NCBI GenBank assembly: GCA_013146195.2
Contig: CM028377.1
Coordinates: 62,828,285-62,892,284 of the forward strand
Direction: 5' to 3'
Source: Codonopsis lanceolata
Lineage: Eukaryota > Streptophyta > Magnoliopsida > Asterales > Campanulaceae
DNA: 64,000 nt
The position numbers and the translations under genes were made by a program. Below the pieces are notes generated by a model, which had not been told where the DNA came from, did not search any database, and was given only the letters and a program-made list of their open reading frames with translations. This document shows positions 35,094-47,915 of the stretch, piece by piece. Each line of letters begins with the position of its first letter. Positions within the stretch are counted from its first letter, which is position 1.

Positions 35094-36542
35094 ATGGCTC
35101 TTCAGAATATTCAAAATAACGATATGAACTTGGTCTTATCTAGTGATGCCAAGCCTCGACTTAAGTGGACTCCCGTACTTCACCAACGCTTTGTTGATTC
35201 TGTCAATCAGCTTGGCGGGCCAGACAGTTAGTACAAGACCTTGTTTACTAATCCATTTCTGTTGCATGATAATAGAAGTGTTAACGCTTCTCATTTTTAT
35301 TTTTAATGGACAGAGGCAACGCCTAAATCGTTGATGAGGGTGATGGGCATTCGTGGACTTACTTTGTACCACTTAAAGAGCCATTTGCAGGTATACTAGT
35401 ATCTTGTTATGCATTGAGATCATAATTTTTCTTGCCTTGATCAATCAGGACATGTAATGACCGTATTGTGGTTTTCATTGTTGCAGAAATATAGGCTGGG
35501 GAAAAGTGAACAATCAACAATTTTTGATGAAACTAAGCAAGAAGGTAACTGAAGTGTGCATTAGATTATTTATTGCCTTGTCACGATGTGATTGACTTTC
35601 TGGATTCTAATCATCAAAAATGTTGCAGTCTTGATTGATGCAGAATACGTTGAGAATCAAAGAAGTGACTTGAGTACAGACTACTGCGATGGAGCGCAGA
35701 ACCCGATCAATGAGTAATAATATTTAAAATAATTCAGTATAATAGTCTCGTAATAATTTTTATTGTGATAATAGAAAGAAAGACATTTACCAATGAAAGG
35801 TTTCGTTTATCAGAAGCTCGCAGATAGCTCAGGCTCTACAAATGCAAATGGAGATACAGAGGAAACTTCATGAACAGCTTGAGGTAAAACACGTTGTGAA
35901 TCCTAATCCTTACAATCATTAAGAAGGTAGTTTTGAATTTAAAGTAATTAATAATCTGTGTTTCAGGTACAAAGGCTTTTGCAGCTGAGAATTGAGGCAC
36001 AAGGCAAGTATTTGCAGTCGGTATTAAGAAAAGCACAGGATACGCTTGCAGGGTATAATAGCTCTTCTGCAGTAGAAGTGGAGAATGCTAAAGCTGAACT
36101 CTCTCAATTAGTGTCATTGGTGGACAGAGGTTGTCCAAGTTCTTTATTGTCTGTATTAACAGAACTCGATGGGTCGAGTTTAAAAAACATGGAAAAGAAA
36201 GCAATGGGAACACCCATAGGAGGTTCACTGGAAAGTTCCTTAACGTCATCCGAGAGCTCTGGAAGGAAAGAAGAAACTAAACTGAAACGTCTTACTAATG
36301 AATGGAATGAGAATGAGAATGGGAATGGTGCGGTTGAATTGTCATTAATGGAAATGAGTTCCGGGGAAAAGAATAATGGAAATGGAAGGAAGAGGAGTGG
36401 AAGCACCATTTCTGATGGGAATTGCAATAAACGATTGTTGATGGATGAAGGGGAGAGAAAGGGGATTGAACAACCAAGGAAATTGGATCTGAACAGTCAG
36501 TATCTAAATGAGTTTGACTTTGGGCTAACTCAATCGACTTGA
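35094..36542 (+). CDS. MYB-CC (GARP/G2-like) transcription factor, copy 1
   Basis: Exons 35094-35226, 35314-35390, 35487-35544, 35629-35713, 35814-35883 and 35967-36542, all with GT-AG introns and phases that join without stops, give 332 residues. Residues 20-76 form the single-repeat MYB-like DNA-binding domain (KPRLKWT, QLGGPDKATPKSLMRVMG, then SHLQKYR at 67-73, split by intron 2). Residues 121-165 are the MYB-CC coiled coil with LHEQLE (136-141) and LQLRIEAQGKYLQSVL. The tail has LDLN (314-317), like an EAR repression motif. The family includes PHR1-type phosphate-starvation regulators. The short N-terminus before KPRLKWT recalls the PHL8-like branch. R58 replaces the usual P of GIPGLTLYH. 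Likely a nuclear DNA-binding regulator; its targets cannot be told from sequence. Confidence 0.9.
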
Positions 36543-37004
36543 ACTGAGACATTGTAATCTGTGGTGGAACTGGATCATGGAGATAAAAATGTTGTTGATA
36601 TAGGAGGAAATGTATGTATGTATGTATGATTGTACCCAAAAAAAGAAAGTTTGTATATTGGTAAGTTTATTGGGTCAGGGGGGACCTGGTGAACTTTGGA
36701 AAGTAGTCTATCCATATTGGTAAAGGTAGTCCAATAATACTTAATACTATATATATTTGGGTAAGACTCTCCCACACTCCTTACTACCCACAAACACAAC
36801 ACTGACGCGATCGATCCAAGCACGCCCAGTCGCAACTTAAAAAGAAACTGGATTTCTTAAAAGTTTCTGTGATCAACTCCCATCTATTATATGTTGAGAC
36901 TTGAGGCTCTGTCAAACGTATTCATCAATAATTTACTCACCCTTCCGTTCCTAAATGGTACTTATTATAACCAACTTCAATGACACTAATAATATAATTA
37001 TATA

Positions 37005-38679
37005 TTTCCTCCGTTTCGGGCAAAGAGTTCACTATTTTATTTTGAGATGTTTTACTTAAAGAGACCGCTTTCAAAAATTAAGACATGTATTATTTATTTT
37101 ACGCTGAAATGAATATTCCAAGTATATTATTCATTATTTATTTAAAATGTGTGTTTTATGTCATTTCATTTGTATTAATGAATTTTAGTAAAACAAATAT
37201 ATTATTTATTGAATTAATATTATATTAGTAAAAATGGTAGTTATTACATAATTTTTATTAGTATTAATGTTATTAAAGTATATGTTGTGTGAGTTTATTT
37301 TAATGTAATATAATTTTTATTTCCTATTAATGTTGTTGCTTCAATATTTATAAACTTTATTATAACTAACTTTAATATTATAAACAACTTATAACTAACA
37401 ATGTAAATAAAAATAGTTGAATTAATTTTATGTAGTATTTAAACCCAAATACAAAACTAACAATATTGATAAAAACTAAAATACAGAAATATTACTTAAA
37501 CAAAAAAAAAAGGAAAGTGAAGATGAAGCGCTACAGTATTGCGCTAGATTTGAGGAAGCTAGGGTTGGTCATCTTCAATTTAAAGATGGGTTTAGAGCTT
37601 CATTCATGAGGAAATAGTTCATTTTGTCTCTCAAATAAAGTCATAATCCGTTGGAGATGGTCTCGGGAATAGCCGAATAGATAGAGTTGGGGACATTATG
37701 CAGCAGATGGAATATTGATTCGGTGCATATTCCAAATATGTCCACAATGAAATGCAACATAGTAGGATAGTGATTGTCGGCTATACGCATACCACTGAGG
37801 CACTGATTAAGGAAAAGTCCAACTGCATTAGAATGTGACACGTTCGAAAAAAACTACTCACTACTATTTTGTGATTGTGTCTATGATTTTTTTTTTTCTT
37901 TTTTTAAACAAGTTGAATCATGGGGTAGTAGTTTGGTCGCCATTCTTACTTATCGAAAAAATTGTGGGATGTCGAATGATACGAGGGGTTTGAGAATATG
38001 TCAACTAATAACAAGGTCCCCTCGGAAAAGCAAATTGCTTCCACTAAGTATCGAACTCACGCTGTATGCCTCCAAAATCTTATCTTGTGTCTATGATACG
38101 ATTAGGATTAGGGGGTGTCGAAATTTTATCAAACTTATTGGGTTATTCAATATATCAATTATAAATGATTTATTATGCGTTATTTATTAATATTTAATTA
38201 AGTTAATGAGTATTATCCATTAATGCCCATTAGTAACCAAAAACAAAATAAATAATTAGGGATATTAACCAGTTATCCAGGTTTTATTCACTAGTGTCAC
38301 CACTACCATTGGGTTTATCAACTAATGCCACCACCGCCTCATACCGCCTCCACCCACCCACGCCACCGCTCTACCACCACTGTTGCCACCACCACCCCTC
38401 TGTGCTCTTTATACTTAAAAATAATAATAAATTGATACAAAATTTTCTATTAACAAGATTCATACTTGAATCAATTTGCTTTATACCAAAGCTAAAAACC
38501 ACTATGCTAAATCATTTTTTGAAATTTATTGGAAAGTTTAATATAAATATAAACAAGTAATCATAAAAATTGTTGAATATAAGTATTTAATTTTTTAATA
38601 AGGTATTTGACTTTTTAATAAGCACATATACTTTCTCTCATAACTATGAAGACTGTGATATAATTTTGACTTTATATAC

Positions 38680-38752
<73 letters not shown>

Positions 38753-39055
38753 TATATTAGGTGATAAAAATAGTGTAGCAAATGTCACACTATTGCAAAG
38801 GTCACTTTTTATTTGAGGAGTTAAAAAAAGGAAAAAAAAGATAAAAGTCAAAATTAGGAGATTTAATTATATTATTTAGTTACTCACTCAATTCCACTTA
38901 AATATTTGAGTATGCATACTCAATATGTTAATATTAAATATGAAGTATAAAGTTAAAATATTTTAGAGATTATAAACATAAATTTTTAGAGTGTTGTACT
39001 CTTTAAGTGAAGCATCCTAAATAGTATAACGATTTTTTACTTGGAACGGAGGGAG
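37005..39055. mobile_element. Mariner/Stowaway-type non-autonomous element, copy 1
   Basis: The left end TTTCCTCCGTTTCGGGC and the right end GGAACGGAGGGAG form Stowaway-like inverted repeats, with homology extending about 60 bp inwards (CTTAAAGAG). TA flanks both ends (37003-37004, 39056-39057). No transposase is recognisable in the 2.05 kb. Confidence 0.6.
38688..38755. repeat. (TA)n(CA)n microsatellite, copy 1
   Basis: TA run followed by CA units. The matching position in copy 2 (51578-51646) is pure TA and longer. Confidence 0.9.
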
Positions 39056-39719
39056 TAATTTATTGGTCAGCAAAAAAACTAATTTCAACCAGCTTTTATA
39101 AGTAGATTAATTGAATGAAAATGAATGGAAGGCTACTCGACATTAACAGTTATTTAAAGTTTAAACCATACAATTCTTCTTCCTTCTTAATTTCTTAAAA
39201 GTGTGTGTGTGTGTGTTTAGTTTTGTGCATGTATTTATACGTGTATTGTGTGTGTTTTTGTGTGTCTGTGTGTGAGTGTTTGTGTTTGTGAACAAAATAT
39301 AATTTTGCTTATTGGGTATTATCTGGATAATATCCATTTGTTAATTGATAGGATTATGTATTATCCAATAACACTCAATTGTCGCCCCTAGGTACGATGT
39401 CCATGCATTCTTGATATCTTTTAGGGGTAAACACTCAGGATATTAATTATAGAGGGTAACTTTGTAATGTAGAGAGAGAACAAAGATGGAAACAAAGAAA
39501 GGGACTATCTGTTTAGAATATTAATTGTTAGGGTGACTTTGCCATAGGGAGAAAAACAAAGTAGTTAAAAGAGAATAATTACCAATTCTTACATGTGAAT
39601 GTGCGAATTAATCCTACCTATTAAATATTTCTAAATAATTCAATTAGACTCTGTAGTTAGTTTTTTTCAATTATAAGTGTGAAAATTGAATTGCATAGTA
39701 GCATAGATTACTTTTATAA

Positions 39720-40680
39720 CTAGTGAAACACCCGTACATTGCACGGTTTGCGCACTGGTGTAAAATAATATACTCAATTAAAGTTGAATAATAAACAATT
39801 AAAAACTTTAATATGGACAAAGTGAACAAAAATTAATAAACACTACATTTAATTAAAGATAGAAAATGACATAAATTTGAAAAAATATTATAAATTTTGG
39901 AATACTTCTTTATATACAACATTTGTTGTTGAGTAAGTGACATAGATTTATATAAATGCATTTTCATTTTTCAGTACAACATGAATTAAAATGTATAAAA
40001 CAAAATAATATAGAATATAACATTTAACAAAAAAAACTTTACATTGAGTAAGTGATATAGATTTATCTATATACATTTTATTGTCCGAAAAGGGAGAGGG
40101 AAATAAACAATCTCAATCATTCGTTAAATCAACAGTTGATGAGATACTTGTGGCTGTTGATGATAAAAATTCATAGAGATGATAATTTCGAGTATTTCAT
40201 ACTAACGTAGTAGTTGTAACAAAATGTTGTGAATTGAAAATACGAACATATGACAAAATACGTTACGCCTAAAGATGAAATGATATAATTGACTACTATG
40301 GACCATTATAGCATCAAAATATGTTACGCCTAATGTCGAAATGATATAATGGATTACTAAACACCATTATAGCATCAAAATACGTTACGTCTCATTGCGA
40401 AATGCGATAATAGACTACTATGTATCATTATAGCATCAAAATGCGTTACGTCTAATTGCGAAATGGTATAATGGACTACTATGGACCATTGTAACATAGA
40501 AATACGTTACGCCTAATGGCGAAGTGATATAATACACTACTACTAACTATAATAATATAAAAATACGTTACGCCTAATGACGAAATTGTATAATGGACTA
40601 TTATGGATCATTATAGCATCAAAATACGTTATACCTAATGTCGAAATTGTATAATGGACTACTATATAAAAATAAATAAA
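39720..40680 (-). mobile_element. Helitron 3' end on the minus strand (copy 1)
   Basis: CTAG (39720-39723) next to A (39719) and a hairpin CCGT...ACGG (39732-39746) give a Helitron 3' terminus read on the minus strand, so the element extends rightwards. Its 5' end was not found, and the right boundary given is only the end of the minisatellite. Confidence 0.55.
40255..40672. repeat. Minisatellite, about seven ~61-bp units
   Basis: Units contain AATACGTTACGCCTAATG, GATATAATGGACTACTATGG and CATTATAGCATC, with moderate divergence. In copy 2 of the locus the second unit is interrupted by element B at 53439. Confidence 0.9.
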
Positions 40681-41219
40681 TGAAAAATACTTTCTAAATA
40701 GTCAAATATCATATAGTTTGATATATCCCATAAAGTAGGAATTTTAAATTTATCTATAACACATTGAAGAGAATCTCTAGCATTAAATGTTGAGAAAAAC
40801 TATTTCTGCAACATATAATTTTTGAATGACTATTCAATTAAAAAGTACAAACAAAATGAAGGATATGTACTTTGTAAAATGAATATCATTTATGCATGTA
40901 AGCTTATCCATATATTAATATCAATATAAATAAAATATTTAAAACTTCAATAATAACAAAATGATCAAATAATTGTAACGTAAAGTTTTTGAGTTCAATG
41001 TATATAAATAAAAAATAAATATATTTAAATTTTTAGTAAGAGAAATGTATAAAAACTAAATAAATAATTAAAATACAAATAAAAAAAGTGAAATTAATTT
41101 AGAGAATTACATTGAAAGAAAACAATCGTTAAAGAAATGGATAAGCCCTGAATTACCAAAAAAAATGAAAGTAAAGGAAAATATGCTAAGCCAATTTGAC
41201 AGTAGATTTCATTCAATCT

Positions 41220-41345
41220 CAAAGAAACCCTAAGCCATAAAGCTCCCTAACAGCACTATATGTCTCTCCCTCCGTCTCTTATCTGTGTCTACTTCAATTG
41301 GTAGGATCAGTTCTTCGTTTCCCACTCACTCACCAGCGGCATTAC
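41220..41345 (+). other. Telo-box and 5'-leader-like sequence, possible captured promoter
   Basis: AAACCCTAAG (41226) is a telo-box, common in promoters of ribosomal protein and translation genes. CT-rich leader-like DNA follows (TCTCTCCCTCCGTCTC, ACTCACTCACC). No coding sequence follows. It lies between two Helitron 3' ends and may be host sequence carried by a Helitron. Confidence 0.35.
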
Positions 41346-44300
41346 GGTAATCTTTCGGTCTATATTTCGCTCGATTCATCTCTCGTTCTGTAGTATCCAA
41401 ATCTTGATAATATTATCCTAAAAGGAAAATCTTGATAATATTATGCCTTATCATTTTTTTTGGTTTGATTTTGATTTGATATGTTAGTTGGTAAATTACT
41501 TACATTTTTCCTCCATTTTTTGTTTATTACATTTTAGTTCAAAGTACTATGTCCAGATATGTGAATACTGTGATGTAATCCCTATCGGATTTGTTGAATG
41601 GTCAAGAAAACTTTAGATTGGTAGATAGTGGTAGATTTTTTTTCAAATCTGTCAATAAGTTGGAACTATTTGGGTGCATTAGTGATTTAGTTGAAATTTT
41701 TTTGTTAAAATAATTTCAGATTTGGTACAATGAACAGAAATTCCAAATATATATCATTTTTCTAGATATTTTATCAGTTATGTCAACATGATACATTTAA
41801 TTGTGGATAATTCTGATTTACTTAAGTTTTTATTACTATAATTTTTCTAAATATGAACTAAAAATTTCAGATATATAATTTTTTTTAGATATTTTCCTAG
41901 ATTTGTCATTTGCTTCAAATTGTTGTTTATGTTCATCATCCAAATTATGAAATTGTTATTTGTTTTCACTGAAAGGTTATGAGGTAGTGGATTTTCGGGG
42001 AATAAAACTTGTAAATGGAGTGAAATGTATTGTGGGTTCTATTTTGACATTCTCAACCAATTTAGGTGAAGACAAACTGGAAACTTTTAAAGGAAATGAT
42101 AATGCAGTAATATAACTTTGTTTAGGTCCAGAAATATAATATGGAATTTTAAAAGAGAAGCAACTTGATTTTTTTATAATTATATATCACCATTGATTTT
42201 ATAATTGAGTATGTAGCACTCTTTTTTTAGATTAGCTAATAATTTCATATAAAATTGAATATATGAGATTAATTTAAGGAATTTTGTATCTCTATTGTAT
42301 GGTATTCCTAACATGAATTTAATAAAGAGAACCTAATTTGTAAAACATCAACAATCATGTAATTTTGCTAGACATAAACAAATTGCATTACACATACTTT
42401 TTAACATTTCAAAACAGATTATAATTTCATCTCCCAGTGAAAGTTATGTTGTATCTACACATATGATAAGGTATATTGTATGATGTTTATGATATTCACT
42501 TTTTTATGTTGGGATGCTTGGCATTAAGTATATATAAATAAATTATATTCTTATTGTTGGTTATGTTTGACAACCATCTATTTTAACATAAATTAATGGT
42601 GCAATAAAACTAAGGTAGTAGAAGATTTGGTTAATGTCGATTGGAAATCACTTGTAATTAGAGTTGTCAAAGTGGGTTAGCGAGGCGAGCCAACTCACAA
42701 CCCATTTCAACACGCCATTTGGCAGGGCGTGTCGAGTCAGCCCAAAAAAGTAACGGGCCTAAGAAATACCAACCCAACCCACCTCTTTTAGGTGGCAAGG
42801 CGGACTAACCCAATAGACCCACCCCATTTTGACAGCTCTAGGGGTGAGCCAATCCACAACTCACTTCAACCCTCCATTTAGCAGAGCGGGGCGAGCCAGC
42901 CCAAAAAAGTAGCGGGCCTAAGAAATACCAACCCACCTCTTTTATGTGACGGGGCGGGCTGGCCCAACGGGTCTAATCCATTTTGACAGCTCTACTTGTA
43001 ATGAATAGATTAGGAGCACGAAAGAGCTAATTTTTAATGTTTAGTATAATGGTGGTTGAAACAATTTGTGACTCATAAAAAACAATTATGATGTTTAGTA
43101 TTATGGAAGTTGAGATAGTTTATGACTCATATATAGCAAGCAAAGTGATAGCAAGTCTGCTGGATTGTCCATTGGAAGCAACTTCCTACAAAGTAACTAT
43201 TTTGTGTATTTATAAATTAAGAATGACAAAGTTATAGAAGATAAACATTTTTAAATTGTTTTTTTCTAAAAGTTAAAACCCTTTTCAAACGGCCGCACTA
43301 AATTGCATATTTTGAACTGAAGTTATATACACTTTAATGTACATTTTTCACTGGTAGTCATCAGTATTTGTTTAAGAGTATGTATGTTGTAAGTTATTTT
43401 ATCACTACTGGTACTAATTTTATTTTAAGAAAGATGCACACTTGTAACTTTTCCTTAATTTGGCTCATGCTTCTATAGTTTTATGGCATCCGTACTCATT
43501 TTTTTTTTTTTATCAATATGCAACTGGTTTCCAAGAGATGAAACACCAAATGGAAGTATCATTCAGAAGATGGTATGTCAATCATCTATACCTAATTGGA
43601 AAATAACCATTAAGAGAATTGTTACAAATAATAACTTGGGATGTCCTATATCAATGCTTAATTGGAAAAGGTGTCATTAAATTTTAACTTCTATTTTAAC
43701 CAAGATACTTATTTGAAACAAAATAATAATTGAAATGAAAATGGATGTTGCTTTAATGGACAAACTAAACCTAAGAAACAAAATAATTGAGAAAGTGAAG
43801 GGGAAAAACTAACTTATTGAAGAACTACTATCTTTTACTTTTTGAGATAATCATAGATTTTGTTATATTTATCTTTCAAATAACTATTTAATGTCTTCAA
43901 ATAAAGGCTCAAAATGATTACAGAAAGCTAACATTTGCACTTCATCTCTAAATGAGAATCATTTGTGGTGTTTTTGGTACTCTTTAGAAAATATGTTTTC
44001 ATTTTATCAGTAACAATGTTAATAGTTTCTAACATTAAATTTTATGTAACACTGAAGTATATATGGTCGTGCATATGAAGCCACATTTACTACCTACTTA
44101 CTGAAGTATGATGAAATAAATGCACACACATTTATGTGAATGTGTGTGTTTAATTATTACATTAACATGAATTCTTTCTTTTTAGCGATAAAAAAGATTA
44201 GCAATAAGTTTAATGTCTTTTGTAAACTTATTCATTTCCACCCAACAATGGGTTCACATTTGAGGTAGTGCATCAATTCAGTAATCATGTTTATCTTCTT

Positions 44301-44423
44301 TCGCTCCAATAGGGACGTTTGCTCTGTCAAAAATAAGAGGACTATAACAGCACAAGTTTCCAAATGCGAAAACATAACTGCTACATAAGGAACCTAAGAT
44401 GTATTCTTGTTTTTTCCTTTGAA
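41346..44423. other. AT-rich interval without a recognised gene
   Basis: Apart from the MITE at 42659-42994, no gene or RNA is recognised. It could be intron-like DNA downstream of the leader-like segment, but no exon series could be built. Confidence 0.4.
42659..42994. mobile_element. hAT-type MITE with 8-bp target duplication
   Basis: Ends are TAGAGTTGTCAAAGTGGG on the left and, read inwards from the right, TAGAGCTGTCAAAATGG. CTTGTAAT flanks both sides (42651-42658, 42995-43002). The interior repeats itself: CCCAAAAAAGTAACGGGCC and AGAAATACCAACCCA occur twice, about 160 bp apart. Confidence 0.88.
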
Positions 44424-45774
44424 CTAGTTATTTAGCCCGTGCTATGCACGGGTATAATGTGGGATATATATATATTTTTGTAATAATAATATAACTTTTA
44501 GACATTATAATTAGATTGTTAATCTCTTTCATTGTTATAATTTTTTTTTATATTGTTACTAATATTAAACGATTTTTTTACCTAAATACTTTTAAAATTA
44601 ATATAAGTTTCTAGCTAACGTGAGATACATATTTTGTATTAATAATAATAGTAATTTTTTTTATCTAAAGACTTTTAAAATTAACATTTAACTTGATAAT
44701 AATATTAGAAGTAAAAACTTTTAAAATCATAATTCATTTTTAAACAATGTGAGATACATATTTTATATTTTTATTGGTAATGAAAGTTTAAGTCTTTTAT
44801 CTAAAGACTTTAAAACCAACACCACATTCTAACCATGTGGTATACATATTTTCTATTAGTAATAATACTAGTGGATAAAAGACTTTTTAAACAATATTCA
44901 TTTCTAAACAATGTGGATACATATTTTCTATTGGTAATAACAAAAAATGTCTTTATCTAATGACTTTTATAACCAATACTCATTTCTAAATAATATGAGA
45001 TATATTTCTTTGTAACCAATGTGAGATACATCATCTAAAAACTTTTTAAATCAATATCACTTTATAACCAATGTGAAATATTTCTCTTCTATTGCTAATA
45101 ATTATAGACTTTTAAAATCAACATCACTCTCTAACCAATGTGTAATACATATCCTCATTTGGTAATAATAGAAGAAGTCTTTTATTTTAAAAAATTTATA
45201 ACCAACATCTCTTCTTAAATAATGTGGGATACATCTCTTCTATTACATTGAAGATAAAAGTAAAAGTCTTTTATCTAAAGACTTTTAAAACTAACATCAT
45301 TTTTTAGCAAATGTAAGATATCTCTTCTATTAGTAATAATAGTAAAAGTTTTTTTATCTAAAATTAAAATCAACATCACTTTCTAACCAATGTGAGATAT
45401 ACATATTCTATTGATAATAATGGTAGAAGTCTTCTATTTAAAGACTTTAAAACAAACATTACCCTCTACCAAATGTATGATACATCTATTCTATTGGTAA
45501 TAATAGTATTTTAAAACCAACATTAATTTATAGCCAATGTGTGATACATCTTTTTCTATTGATAATAATAAGAATACTTATAACCAATGTGAAATACTTG
45601 CATCCATGTGGAAGCTTTAAAACTTTTATTGCGACTTTGAAAATAACAACATCACTTTCCAACCAATGCATGATTTCTTCTATTGATACTTAATAATAGA
45701 ATTTTTAAAACCAACATCAATTTCTAACCAATGGGATACATCTCTTCTTATTGTTGAAAAAATAGTGTTTCTTT
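44424..45774 (-). mobile_element. Second Helitron 3' end with degenerate ~105-bp repeats
   Basis: CTAG (44424-44427) next to A (44423), then a perfect 7-bp hairpin CCCGTGC-TAT-GCACGGG (44436-44452), is a minus-strand Helitron 3' terminus. From about 44540 to the gap, degenerate units repeat AACCAATGTGAGATACAT, CTATTGGTAATAATAG and CTTTTATCTAAAGACTTT. The 5' end is lost in the gap. Confidence 0.7.
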
Positions 45775-45874
45775 NNNNNNNNNNNNNNNNNNNNNNNNNN
45801 NNNNNNNNNNNNNNNNNNNNNNNNNNNNNNNNNNNNNNNNNNNNNNNNNNNNNNNNNNNNNNNNNNNNNNNNNN
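45775..45874. other. Assembly gap of exactly 100 N
   Basis: A run of 100 N, the usual placeholder for unknown-size scaffold joins. Sequence restarts inside the duplicated MYB locus. Confidence 0.99.
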
Positions 45875-47797
45875 AATTGAAGTTTGAGCTTGCCAGTAAG
45901 GGGTAATAGTACATGAAAACAGAAGCATCAACAAAACATAAATTGAAAATTTCTCTAAGTAACCAATTTTTTTCCTACGGGACATGTGAAGGGCTCACAT
46001 GACAGCTCTCTTCTGGGCCAATCCTTAAAGATGTTCAGTAGATCATCTATGAAGTCGTTTACATTGTTTATTAGTCATGGAACTCGTGGTCATGAGTAGC
46101 TTCATTAATGTAATACTTTGTACTTAATCTCCTCAATTTTTGAATCCTTTGTATTGTTAATCAATGAAGCAGACCAACTCCATATGGCACTGAGATGGCA
46201 ATGCTTGTAGGTCAATCATTGATTTCGATTCCAGTTATCAGACTCTTGACCGAAACCCGAGAAATCTCAAGATCGATCTGATCTGTAACTGACTTTTTAG
46301 GATCTGTTCTTTGCCATTGTGGCCTTCTTTCTTTCTTTTTTATGTTTTATCTTTTGTAAAACCTTCGTCCATATTCCATAGTAATTACATCCTTTGGAAT
46401 AAAAATTTTAGATGACTTTTTGCAAGCGTAGGTCCTGTTGATCTGCTTTATTTCTTCTTTGCCTTTTCTCTTTTAATTTCTCTCTGCGATTGCTTTCTTT
46501 TCAGAAGAAAGTATTGGGCCATTAATTATGTGAATTTTCTTGTAATTTTCTTTTTTATGCATGTGTAAATGCATGCAATGCAAGTGTGTGTGTGTGTGAG
46601 AGAGAGTAGTTTGTGTCTGGTCAAGAAAATAGAATTTGCTACTTAATATATACGTACGTTAGGCAAGACGTTGCCTTTTCTGATCAGGTGAGGAGGTTGG
46701 GAACGAATCAAGTTTTGGCCGGACTGCAAGGTATGATGGTCCCTTTTGATCGTATACGAATATTAAATGCATACACATATATAATATTGCCAGGTTTGCT
46801 TTCTAAATGTTATAAAAAAAACAGATATCATATGATATGACCATTACATGGAATATATATCAAGTTTTTTGGTGAATTGGCTTATTTCAAAATTGCTATT
46901 GTTTAATGTTCTTGTTGGTAGCATAGATACAAGAAGTTTGTCCAAAAAATCTATTGTTGGATTCTTTGATTCCTCTATGCCTACAAAAACAAATAGAATC
47001 TGCCAATCCCACCCCACCCTACTAAAAAGAATTAGAAAAGAAAAAAGCAGTTTAAAACACTAATTTGATATCCCTACTTATCTCCAAAAAGAAATATCCA
47101 TCAATGCATCTCCCCACTATTATAATTCCCCCCCATCAAAGCTTCTCACAATTTTGGAAAGTTGAACCCCATTATACATCATGGTGGGCCTGCCCTAATT
47201 CAGCAGGAATCAAGCAATGGCTAGTTTGAGTGTAGCTGAGTTTGCTACTTAGGCTTTCAATTTGGGTTCGGTTCATGTGGCTAGCACTCAAGAGGTAGTT
47301 TTCAAATGTATAAACAAAGTGTGAGGGGCTCGATTCATGTGGCTAGCATTTTTGCGAGATAATTCTCAAATGCGTAGGCCGAGCATAAGGGGTGTGCTCT
47401 TCAACAGCTAGTTGAATTACGGCAAGGTGAATTAAGATTGAAATGCGAGGTGACTCGAATCAACCAGCTTACCATTGAACGTGGAGAGTGTGTGTGAGGG
47501 TGTAAACAGGGAGATAAAAACAAACCATACACTTTTTCCTCTTTTCTCTCCTTTTAAGACTCGAATGGAACTGTGTTTGCTTTCTCTGTTTTTGCTGCAT
47601 CAGAGAGATTCTCTCCTCCCCCCATTCAAGTCAAAGTGGAAAGAAAAGAAAAGAAAAAAATTATGGGAAAACAGGAAGAGAGAGAGAGAGGCACAGCTCA
47701 TGGCATATATTCCCACTCCAACATAACCCCACATATGTTTCCAGATATGGAGTGATAACATAGGACAGCCCAACAACTCTCCCCCCCATCCCCCCAA

Positions 47798-47805
47798 TTA
47801 TAAAG
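47798..47805 (+). promoter_or_regulatory. Putative TATA box of MYB-CC copy 2
   Basis: TTATAAAG 118 bp before the ATG. The CT-rich leader is a few bases different in length from copy 1. Confidence 0.5.
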
Positions 47806-47915
47806 AGAACATTAGATTGCCACCACATATATTTATTCAGCAGAACTGCAAGGGGATCATTCATACCTAAGCCTCTCTCTCTCTCTCCTCTCCCATCAAA
47901 AAAACCCAGAAATAT

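Larger units (their letters stand above)
33039..40355 (+). repeat. Large duplicated segment, copy 1 (MYB locus)
   Basis: Matches 45875-53438. Offset is 12,836 at the left edge and 12,822 across the gene. From 35094 to 36542 no indel is seen and all compared frames translate identically. Left of the gene, differences are mainly 1-2 base homopolymer or dinucleotide changes. Right of 36,880 there are larger indels and mosaic differences. Confidence 0.93.

Noticed and set aside
36104..36639. Minus-strand open frames over the last MYB exon (also 48926-49461)
   Set aside because: Shadows of the real exon on the other strand; no domain.
40255..40672. Regular ~61-bp units considered as a CRISPR-like array
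   Set aside because: Units diverge along their whole length with no constant repeat and variable spacer; a eukaryotic minisatellite.
45680..45985. Minus-strand open frame crossing the N gap
   Set aside because: It exists only because N is read through; no protein can be inferred.
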